Both the position numbers and the translations under genes were made by a program. The notes beneath the pieces are model-generated. The model was not told the origin of the DNA. It saw nothing but the letters and a program-made list of their open reading frames with translations, and did not search any database. Below, in pieces: positions 23,401 to 35,400 of a DNA stretch of 64,000 nt. Each line of letters starts with the position of its first letter. Position 1 is the first letter of the stretch. The DNA comes from Lasioglossum baleicum. Taxonomy: Eukaryota; Arthropoda; Insecta; Hymenoptera; Halictidae. Location: the NCBI RefSeq assembly GCF_051020765.1, contig NW_027469083.1:186001-250000 (forward strand), read 5' to 3'.

Positions 23401-26400
23401 TACAGTCGACACGATTTCGTCGGTAATGCCAGACATTAGAATTTTATTTCCCGTGTCGATTACAATATCGGGCTTTAATACTGAGGCTCTGATCAGGTTC
23501 GGTTCTGATCCTGTGTCTAGCATGATCTTAATATCTTTCATCAACTCGGGGATCATAACAATTATATGCGGGATTGCGGTATTGTCGCTGAGAGTTATTC
23601 TCGTTACTCTCTGGCCCTTTCTGTGCTCGGCTCGGTCGCGATTATTCAAGCGAATCGTTTGAGAGGTGCCTCCTGTCGTGGACTCGCGGCGGACAGGAGG
23701 CTTGGTCCGTTTCCCGACCGTTCGGTTTCGCGTTTGCGGCATTCGTAAATATCATGCTCGGACGTCTCGCAATAATTGCAGTACTTTGCTGGTGCAAAAG
23801 AGCTCGCGTAATCATCTTCGCGGCGTTGGGAGGAGGTGTACGCATCGTGATATGACTCGAGATGACATTCTCCGCGTGGTCTGTTTGAAAACAGGTCGGC
23901 ACGCGTGCGATAAGGAGAGTCGTCGCGTGGCCCATCGTGGTATCGGTCCGGGCGATAACGGTCGTCGCGATAGCGCTCGGGTGTCGGACTACGGTCGACT
24001 CTGAAGTTGCGATATTGTTGTGCCGAAGAATCCCTATCGTATGAAAATGCGTATACGTCGGATTGGCGACTTCGGTAGGAAGAATATGATTGATCGAATC
24101 TCGGGTTCGACTGTGGGTGCTGCGGCGACGTCATCCTATCGGGGGTTCTGTCGCGTGACGCGTCCGAAAATCGTATTCGTTCGTCGAATCGTTCGTAACG
24201 GTCTCTGTCTATTTCGGCCTCTTTATATAATTCTATCGCTTTATTGAATACGTGATTCAGTGATCCGTGTCGAAGGCGCCGGATTTCACTTCGGAGGTTC
24301 GGGATTAACCCGCGGATGAAACTATCTATCGTGAGATCGTCTACGTTCGCTATGTTCGGTCGATCGCGATCGCAGTCGAGGATCGCGGCGCGGAGATCTT
24401 TTACGCGGCAAATGTAATCGAGAATATGCTCGTTTTGCCGCATGAAAATATTTGCCATCTGACCTCGGTAGTGGTCGACGGTGTGACAGGTGCCGAAAAC
24501 GTCTTTGAGACGGTTGCACAGTTCGGTTACTGTTTCGACGTTTTCGTCTTCGATTGCGGTATACGCGATTCCGCGGAGTTTAATGATAATCAATTTCGAC
24601 AGCGTTCTTTCCGCATGTCGAGGAACGAGATCGCGGGCGCGCTTGCAGGCTCGCGTGAATTGCAGCACAGAAATGTTCGTGCCATCGAATGAAGGAATCG
24701 AATCTATTGCGGCTTTTATAACTAGTCGCGAATCTTCTCGCTCGGGCGAGTAATCTCTACGAGATGGCATCGGATCGTCTTGAAGAGGCTTTGCTAACAG
24801 GTGCAACGGAAAGTTAATCAAATTTTCTGTTCGCTGAGAACGCGTGTTTCTCGTTGGGTTCGCCCTTTCGTCGTGGTGGTTGATCGATCCCACCGCTGCC
24901 ACCAATTTGTTACGTCCCGGAGTCTGACTTTTGCGAAAACTATCGTTCCGCGACCCATTCCCCTTACTGGACGCTCTCAAATGCGATACAACCTTTTGTC
25001 CACGCGGCACGTTACGTCCAACGTCTGACTGGGAACCACGACTTTCGCGAACATGCGTATTCTACTTAACGCTTACAGTAGATTCGCCCCAAAGCGGCGG
25101 ACGAGAACAGAGATAACTGAGACGGCACGAATCTTCGCAGGGAAATATCTAGCAACTTATCGAACAGTTGAGTATAGCGATCGGTGAAGACAGGCAGGCT
25201 TCCTTTATGCGAGCTGCTTCCGTTGCTCGCTGACGGCTGCAGTCGAATCAGGCTGGATCGTCGTAGGAAGGACGATGATCCTCACTCGTCCTGGGAAGAT
25301 CACGTCGTCGGTGATCCTCGGTTGGCGGGAGATACCCCGCTGTTGTCCTTCGTCTCGCGTTCGTTGACGCGCACGAGCTTTCGTAATTGATAGCGACGAA
25401 CGCGAATTGAATAGGAGAGTATTGCAAACGCGAGGATTTAGGGAGAAGAACTAAGCGAGACTCACTTATTAAATTAATAACTGGGAATATATTTGTAACG
25501 TATGAAATGAAATTATAATGAACTAGAAGCGCGTGTTATAGCAGGACCGCTCAAAGGCGGATGAGAGCGAGGACTCGTCGGAGTCTGGACCGGGACATCC
25601 AGGAGGCGGCGAGCCTCGCTGGAGTCTTGAACGAACGTATCAGACTGGCTGTCCGAATTGAACTGAACTAACTGAACTCTTTTTAGGATCGTGTGACGTC
25701 GGTCGCACCTCCGACGTTAGCTTTAAGACTACATGTAAAATTAGATACATAAGAGCGAGCGTTCCCCTTTAAAGATTCCAAAACTCCTAAAAATCCTTCA
25801 TAACAATGAATCCTTAACACCACGTACATCTGTTTGAAATCCATCAACATAACCTGAAATCCAAAATCTGTCAAAATCCTAAAATAGCCAAAAATGGCCC
25901 AAACTCGAAGATTGAAATATCATTGGACTCGTGAGCGAAAATCATGAAACTAACCTAAAAATTTGTAGGTTATGTTCTCAATTCGCGTTTGTTTAGACTT
26001 TACCAAAATTTCGATTTTTGGTAATTTTCAAAAGTACTTAGAATATTTTCAAACATATGATCGGTCGACAAATGATGTCAACTAATCATATGACATATAA
26101 AATTTACATCGAAACGCCTTGCAAGAGCAAGCGCTCGAAAATATTCTAAGTCCCAATTTATTTAAATAAATAAATAGGTACGCCAATGGTTACCACTTAA
26201 TTTTCGAGTCCTGCACCACTGGGAACGAAAACTGCTGACTCTAGTGCGGCGGCCATCGCGCTGTTTACGACGAAGACCGGCACAAAGAGGACACGGTCCC
26301 CTTTTGCGAAGTCAGCATTTTTCGGACGAACGTTGTTCGTCGACGAACGTTCGATTTTCCTCAGTCCTCTCCGGGGACCCGAGTGGGTCAGTCGAGTTTT

Positions 26401-29400
26401 CGTCAATCTTCCAAGTCCAGACTATTTAGACATAGTCTTTCCAAATCCAGATTGTTTAGACACAATCTTTCCAAATCCATACTGTTTAGACACAGTCCCT
26501 AATACCATTCAGTAATATCGTATTCTTATTCGTTTAATTCAAATATTACTTCGTTTATTCAATTAAACATTTTTATTGCGTTTCATATTTCGTACTTAGT
26601 ACGTATTTCGATTTCGTTAATAATAAGCATCTTTACCGTTGTATTCTTTTACGTTTATAATATACTTTGTTTTACCAGAGTCAATCTAAATCCCAATTAT
26701 TATTTCCTTGCTCCTAACTTCGTAGTTTGAAGTGACACGTTGTTAGTTAGAGATAGAGTTCTCGCTGGAAAGTTCGCGAAGAGTATTCCTTATTCAATTT
26801 CCTTTCAACGTGTTCGCGTACGTGCGTGATAGTGATAGACTTGCTCGCATAGCAAGCTCCGCAGCATCCACGTCCGTTTTCTCGAATCAAAATATCGTCA
26901 ACCACGCGGACGATATTCGCGAGATAAATTCACGGGATCGCACAGCGTCCACGCCCGTTTTCGCTAGTTAAAATATCGTCAATCACGCGGACGATATTCG
27001 TGAGTTAGATTCACGGTATCGTACAGCGTCCACGCCCGTTTCCTCAACGAGCGCATCCGTCTACAATACCGTAGCCGCCAGCTGTCAGCCATTGGAGATC
27101 GTTCCTGCCAAATATTGACGTGACAGAATTTGGCGCAGTAGTCAATCCTTGAAGGTCGTTTCCAGCCATTTGGATCAACGCCTGTCAAGCAGAAAGGACC
27201 GAATTCAAGGCCATCAGCGCAACCGTAGCTGTTCATCCGTTGCGAATTCATTTCTCGTGTCAATCGACAAACAAGCGAAGCGTAAAAGTAAGTGGAACAT
27301 ATTACCGCGTATGTTTCAGGGTCGCGTGCATCATTCATCAGTGTAAGACTGCATGCAGGTGTCGGCATCGGGTCCTAGTCTGTTGATAAAAAGACCAACA
27401 CTTTTATTAAATGTCAGTCAGTGGAAGAGTAGAGTAGCCGGGCCGCGGTATTCTCTTCTCTTGCTCTTATAGCCCCGCCAGGACGTGACAATTTTTGGCG
27501 CAGTCGGTAGGACAGTCGTTGGTCACCGATGTTAGAAGCACGGCATCGAGGAATAAAAATAGAATCAGTGTTAGCACGCGAACCCCTGCGCGTTCCATCA
27601 TTGTTTGACAATTTAACGCAGTAGACTTAGAGTCCGTGAAAGCATAGTGTCAGTTAAAAGTGCGACGGGCAGTGAAGGAAATGCCCTTTCGCCCACGTTA
27701 CATACTCAAATTATTTTTCGCGATGCTCGTACTCAGTACAAATTCATCGAGAGTTTTAGTGAACGTTAAAGTGCGACGGGCGGTTTAGAAAACGCCCCTT
27801 CGCCCACGTTATATAGTCGGATTATTTTTCGCGAATTTCATACTTAGAAATTTTCAAGCGACGCAATCATGGAAACGCGTAGCGAGGCTAGAAAGAAGGT
27901 TCCTCCTACGGAAGAGGAATTAATTGAATTCCAGAAAGATTTAGCTCGTATAGAATCAGCTCTCATTAATCAAACCGCCGCGTTGACTCAACTCAAATTG
28001 CAATACGAAACAGAAACGCGTGAGCAGAGAGTAACGTACGAGGATATACGCCGCGAGATAGCAGAAATCCGATCGGCCAGAGATTCTCAATCAATTCCAG
28101 CTAGCCCAGTCGTTGCGCCCCGCGAACCCATAATGCACGATTCTTCGAATTTCACCGTTAAACAAGCGGTTGAACTTGTGCCTACCTTTGACGGCACCTC
28201 CATAACCGTGCTACAATTCGTTCGCGCGTGCAAGCGAGCCTTGGAAGCTGTTCCAGCCACAGCTGAGCGTACCCTCACTAGATTAGTATGCAATAAGCTT
28301 AGAGGACAGGCATACGCCGCGATTGAAGACGTAAATATTAACACAATCTCTGAATTGTGCAACCGCCTGAAAGATGTACTAGGCCCATATAAATTCATCG
28401 ATCAGTATCGCGGAGAATTAGCTTCGATACACCAGGGACAGTCCGAGCACGTGTTGAATTATATTACGCGAGTAAAGGACCTTAGAACGGCGATCATAGA
28501 TTCAGGCCGCGGGGTCCCCAATCTAGACGAGATTGACAAATTCACAATTGATTGTTTCATGCGTGGTCTTATCCCAGCGCTTCGAGCCGAGGTCAGGCTC
28601 TGTGCGTCACTCGAATTACAGAAAATATTCGATGAAGCAGTAACCGCGTACAAACAGTACGAGCTTGACCGTGTTCGTTATCGCGACGACGGACGCCGCG
28701 TTGCATTCTCCGACTCTCGTAATCGCACACCAGAGCGATCAAGCAACTCTTATTATGATAGGAATGCGCCTGAGCAGCGCAACAGATCTTCGGAAAGGAA
28801 AGATCAACGACCTTCCTTTTCACCTCGTGAATCCTGGCGAGACAGGAAATCCGATAACAGAGACGCGTATCGCTCTCCTCCTCCGCGACGTCACGAACCG
28901 TCGCAATCAAATCAGCGCGAAACGTATAAACGCGAAGATCGCGCTTCCCAGTCCCCAGGTCGCGATCGCTTTCCTACGGAGAATCGGAAGTATTGTAAAT
29001 ATTGTAAGCGCACGGGACATGACATACACGAATGTCGCCGCCGCGAATATTACAATAAAAATGAGTCGGGAAACGAATCAAGCCTCCCGACAAACGCGAC
29101 CAAAGGACGGGAGGCATCCCAAGAGAATCGCCAAAAGGCAACACAGCTGGCCGTCATCAGCGACGACCAGCAGTAGATGAAATTCGAGTAGATAGGAGAG
29201 ATAACCCGGACGGTCAGCAGAATGAACGACCATCCGCGAAATTAGTCTCGGCAATAAATCTCGCGCCGGACTCCCCTATCCCTCGAATAAAAGCAAGATC
29301 GTCACTCTTCTCAAAAGAGTGTGAGTTCCTCTTGGACACCGGGTCCGAGGTCAACTTAATCCGAGCGTCTGGTATCAAATCTGACGTTCATCTAAAAACT

Positions 29401-32400
29401 GACAGCGTCATACACGTCCATGGCGTGACAGAAGGAGAAATTGCGACCCTCGGTTATATCAATGCGGAGCTAGCAGATTCCATTAAAGTCACGCTACACG
29501 TTCTGCCTGACAGTTTTCCAATTAATATAGATGGTATCTTAGGCTCCCCCTTCTTCAGAGAGGGAGCAGAGATATCATTTGCGAAGGAATGCGTAGAGTA
29601 TAAAACCCTACGTATTACCTTTTCGAATCCTCGGGAATATTCCATCGAAAGCCGTACCGCCGCCTGCATAGCCGTCAACGTAAAGGGCCCAAGCGAAGGG
29701 TATGTGCGAAAAGTAGATGTAAAACCCGATGTGTTCTTAGGTGATTGTTTAGTCACCAACCGTAACGGAAAGGCATACCTGCGATGCTTTAACGCATCGT
29801 CCGAAGTGGCGTCCTTCTCCCTGCCTACGTTGGAGGTGGAAGAGATCGAGGTTCCCTTTTCGAATATTCAAGCCGAAGTCAATTCGGACTTATTCAATGC
29901 TCGTGCGTGCCGCGCGCACGAGACGATCGTTAACGATCAACTCGCGTCTTCTATTAATTCGGGTAACCATTCCGACGATTCCGGTAGCCATCCCGATTCT
30001 TTAAATAATTCCGGTAACCATCCCGACGATTCCGGTAGCCATCCCGATTCTTTAAATAATTCCGGTAACCATCCCGACGATTCCGGTAGCCATCCCGATT
30101 TCTTAAATAATTCCGGTAACCATTCCGACGATTCCGGTAGCCATCCCGATTCTTTAAATAATTCCGGTAACCATCCCGACGATTCCGGTAGCCATCCCGA
30201 TACTTTAAAGAATTCCGGTAACCATCCCGACGATTTATATTCAAAGTCCTGTGTGGAAAGAAACATCAACGCCTTCGCCTCAGATGAACTTTTAGAATGT
30301 TCATATGAGAACAATTTAGAAAACATTTCTATTCCTAAAGTTAAATCAAAAGGAGTTTATGTTTTGCCGCAAACTCCTATCTTCAAATCCTCGCCGGAAC
30401 AACACCTCTTCCAGCTTCAACGATCAGGTATCCGTGCGACCGAAAACAAAGTCCATGCGTCTGGCAAATACAATTCCGCGAGATTCGCGTCAGCAAGAAA
30501 AAGAAATAAAGCCGATACATTATACTCGCCCGAGACAACTAAGTCTGATTATAAGCTTTCGTTATGTATCTTGCGAAACGAATTCAATCTTCCTAGCGTT
30601 AACAGAGTCTCCAATATCGTTACGCCAACGATAAACTATCGCAGCGACCCAAGAGCGAAATTTAAAACCTCTGGTCAGCATCACCCCACTCCACAGCAGG
30701 AAGACGATATCCCTGCGACGCAACGAGATCTTCAAGGAGAAACCGTCACCCCTGAAGATCATCAGTCTCTCGACAACGCTATAACAGCAACCATGCAGCC
30801 GATACAAGCAGCTATCTTGCTCTCTATTGCCACGCAAGCCTCAACACTCATTGGATATGACTGTGGAGGTTCAACCTTGAATATTACCACGTATTCAACT
30901 ATTGACACTCTTAACTGCGAGCCAGAAGACATCGCACCAGCTGAAAATTTAGAAAGAATTCAGCTCCTGCAGCTAGCTGAATTCTCGCAAGCTCGTGTTT
31001 TGCAATGCCATATCGGAATAGACAGAACCATATACTATTGTGGCATGCATTCACATAATTCGGTAGTATCCAATGGTCGACAAGACTATATATTACCGAT
31101 CTCCAGCGAAACCTGTTCGAGCCTACACACGACGGGGACAATATTCATCACCCCAGCCGCCCAGATCACAGGTATTCAGCCGAACTCGACCTCCTCTCAC
31201 GGCCTCACGTTAGCAGGAGTTATTCAGAACGATGGTAGCTGCGCTGGAACCACGTATAGTGATCCGTTTGGGACTTGGACCGATGTCGTGGTACAAGCTT
31301 TAGTCCGAATCACGATCCGCGACTACATCGCTCCAATCAGATTGTCAACCGGACAGATTCATCTACAAACTGGGCAAACCTGCCCCCTTCAAAAAGGAAG
31401 CTGCTTAGACGCACAAGATGGCCATACGTTCTGGGAAACCACGCCGACGGACTCGTGCAAATTCAATAATTATGATGTCTTGTACGAAGGGATAGCCACT
31501 AAACTATCCTCCAAGGTGAATCCTTCTCCAACCCTGTATACCGTAGCATCGCAGGACACGACTTTTGCACTCACGGAGACAGGCAGATCGTCAGTTTGCG
31601 GATATGTCATAATCCGAACGGAACACCCCAAGCTGTTCATTCTGGAAGTTGGAAGTTCAGGAAAATTCAAGGAGAAAACACACACCTTGGTCAACAATCT
31701 GGACATCTTCACGTATGTCAACAGCAAATTTGTCTACGTGGAGAAGCACCTCCGGAAACAATTTTCTCAACTCTACAAAGATGTAATCCGTCAGAAGTGT
31801 GAGCTAGAGCGTCAGATTCTCCAGAACGCCCTCACATTATTACATTCAGCACCCGAAGAAGTTGCCACTGCCATCATGAAGGATGTCGGATTTATCGCAG
31901 TTCCAGCAGGAGAGGTAGTGCACATAATAAAGTGCATACCAGTCACGGTCCAAGTGAGGAAAACCGAACGGTGTTATGATGAGCTACCCATCACGTATCG
32001 GAACACATCAAAATTCCTGAAGCCAAGGGACCACATCATTTCAAATACGGGGACAGAAAAGCCATGCAATGAGCTACTTCCCCCATATTATAGACTGCAC
32101 GGAACATGGTATCGCCTAACACCGTCATTGATGGAGGCCATCACTCCTTCGGAGCTTCACCCCCTCGCCAAGCCAACCTGGAAATACATAGATCCGAAGA
32201 ACTTGGCAACGGGAGGCATTTATTCACAAGACGACCTGGACAAACTACAGGATCATATAATGTTTCCTGTAGAGAAGGTAGCAGTCATAAATTCAATCGC
32301 ACAGGGTGCGACGGGAAGACAGTTTGCAGCAGGAAACATCAACATGTTCAACCTGCTCGATGAAAACTCCCTACAGCAGATAGCGGAGTCTACAGCACAG

Positions 32401-35400
32401 AAATTATGGTCCGGATTCACTACATTCGGATCAATAAGTGCTGGAATAATCGGAGTGTATGTAGCGATCCGCACGATCAAAACAATCATCAGTACGATCG
32501 TTAACGGCATCGCATTACACTCACTATACGGCTGGAGCCTGCATCTCGTTGTCGCCATCTGGAGTTCACTGACCCGGTTCTTTATATTCATGAAGCAGAG
32601 GGACAACAAGACTTCAGCGGCCATCGAGGACAAAGATAGTGATAGTGCCAGTGTCGGAGAAATCCGAACCCGTCCTCCCTTGACGAAACGAACGTTAATT
32701 TGCGATTCCCTTGACCCAGCGTCGCGAGACAGGGATGACATTTCAGTGCATCCTGTCTACCGCCACCCAGAGGCAGAGATTCCACTGCGTGAAATCTCTT
32801 CTCTAAGGGGGGAGGTGTGACGTCGGTCGCACCTCCGACGTTAGCTTTAAGACTACATGTAAAATTAGATACATAAGAGCGAGCGTTCCCCTTTAAAGAT
32901 TCCAAAACTCCTAAAAATCCTTCATAACAATGAATCCTTAACACCACGTACATCTGTTTGAAATCCATCAACATAACCTAAAATCCAAAATCTGTCAAAA
33001 TCCTAAAATAGCCAAAAATGGCCCAAACTCGAAGATTGAAATATCATTGGACTCGTGAGCGAAAATCATGAAACTAACCTAAAAATTTGTAGGTTATGTT
33101 CTCAATTCGCGTTTGTTTAGACTTTACCAAAATTTCGATTTTTGGTAATTTTCAAAAGTACTTAGAATATTTTCAAACATATGATCGGTCGACAAATGAT
33201 GTCAACTAATCATATGACATATAAAATTTACATCGAAACGCCTTGCAAGAGCAAGCGCTCGAAAATATTCTAAGTCCCAATTTATTTAAATAAATAAATA
33301 GGTACGCCAATGGTTACCACTTAATTTTCGAGTCCTGCACCACTGGGAACGAAAACTGCTGACTCTAGTGCGGCGGCCATCGCGCTGTTTACGACGAAGA
33401 CCGGCACAAAGAGGACACGGTCCCCTTTTGCGAAGTCAGCATTTTTCGGACGAACGTTGTTCGTCGACGAACGTTCGATTTTCCTCAGTCCTCTCCGGGG
33501 ACCCGAGTGGGTCAGTCGAGTTTTCGTCAATCTTCCAAGTCCAGACTATTTAGACATAGTCTTTCCAAATCCAGATTGTTTAGACACAATCTTTCCAAAT
33601 CCATACTGTTTAGACACAGTCCCTATTACCATTCAGTAATATCGTATTCTTATTCGTTTAATTCAAACATTACGTCGTTTATTCAATTAAACATTTTTAT
33701 TGCGTTTCATATTTCGTACTTAGTACGTATTTCGATTTCGTTAATAATAAGCACCTTTACCTTTGTATTCTTTTACGTTTATAATATACTTTGTTTTACC
33801 AGAGTCAATCTAAATCCCAATTATTATTTCCTTGCTCCTAACTTCGTAGTTTGAAGTGACACGTTGTTAGTTAGAGATAGAGTTCTCACTGGAAAGTTCG
33901 CGAATAGTATTCCTTATTCAATTTCCTGTTACGTGTTCGCGTACGTGCGTGATAGTGATAGACTTGCTCGCATAGCAAGCTCCGCAGCATCCACGTCCGT
34001 TTTCTCGAATCAAAATATCGTCAACCACGCGGACGATATTCGCGAGATAAATTCACGGGATCGCACAGCGTCCACGCCCGTTTTCGCTAGTTAAAATATC
34101 GTCAATCACGCGGACGATATTCGTGAGTTAGATTCACGGTATCGTACAGCGTCCACGCCCGTTTCCTCAACGAGCGCATCCGTCTACAATACCGTAGCAG
34201 CCGGCTGTCAATCATTGGAGGTCGTTCCTGTCAAATATTGACGTGACAGAGTTTGGCGCAGTCGTCAATCCTTGAAGGTCGTTTCCAGCCATTTGGATCA
34301 ACGCCTGTCGAGCAGAGGGGACCGAATTCAAGGTCATCAGCGCAACCGTAGCCGTTCATCCGTTGCGAATTCATTTCTCGTGTCAATCGACAAACAAGCG
34401 AAGCGTAAAAGTAAGTGGAACATATTATCGCGTATGTTTCAGGGTCGCGTGCATCTTTCATCTGTGTAAGACTGCATGCAGGTGTCGGCATCGGGTCCTA
34501 GTCTGTTGATAAAAAGACCAACACTTTTATTAAATGTCAGTCAGTGGAAGAGTAGAGTAGCCGGGCCGCGGTATTCTCTTCTCTTGCTCTTATAGCCCCG
34601 CCAGGACGTGACACCTCCTCGGGATTCGATCGAGTGCTCCCTAGAGAAAAACGCCGTGAAAAGCCGGCCGGAATCGAAGGAGACTCGAGAGATATCGGAG
34701 TACACTGCGAGAAGTCGGATCGTGGAGCGTGAGGATCGAGTCCGAACAAAGACTCCTCCGAAATCCGAAGAATTCGTCCTCGAACCTCGTACCGTTGCGT
34801 GCATAGCGGTCGACGTCGAAGGACCCAAACAGGGATATATCCGCCGTGTTAACGTAGCGCCGGATGTATTCCTGGGTGACTGCGTCGTCACCAATCGTAA
34901 AGGCAAAGCGAGCCTCCGGTGTTTTAACACCTCGTCGGAAAGAGTTTCATTTCGATTGCCCCCATTGGAGATGGAAAAAATCGAGTCGTACTCTTCCGAC
35001 CTTTCTAATTCCGGGTATCATCCCGACGTATTCGGTAACCATCCCGACCTTTCTAATTCCGGGAACCATCCCGACGCATTCGGTAACCATCCCGACCTTA
35101 CTAATTCCGGGAACCATCCCGACGCATTCGGTAACCATCCCGACCTTTCTAATTCCGGGAACCATCCCGACGTATTCGGTAACCATTGTCACGTCCTGGC
35201 GGGGCTATAAGAGCAAGAGAAGAGAATACCGCGGCCCGGCTACTCTGCTCTTCCACTGACTGACATTTAATAAAAGTGTTGGTCTTTTTATCAACAGACT
35301 AGGACCCGATGCCGACACCTGCATGCAGTCTTACACAGATGAATGATGCACGCGACCCTGAAACATACGCGATAATATGTTCCACTTACTTTTACGCTTC

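Noticed and set aside
28665..29180. 171-codon +1 frame inside gag
   Set aside because: Shadow of the Arg/Ser-rich part of Gag. The protease lies in the -1 frame, reached through GGGAAAC.
29937..30326. Minus-strand repeats rich in SGWLPE opposite the SGNHPD repeats
   Set aside because: Antisense shadow of the coding tandem repeats (51 bp keeps every frame open).
30240..30790. Env form explained as a reverse-transcribed spliced env RNA of the pol form
   Set aside because: The pol form has no env from which such an RNA could come, and the ~550-bp linker of the env form is absent from the pol form. A splice would not add sequence.
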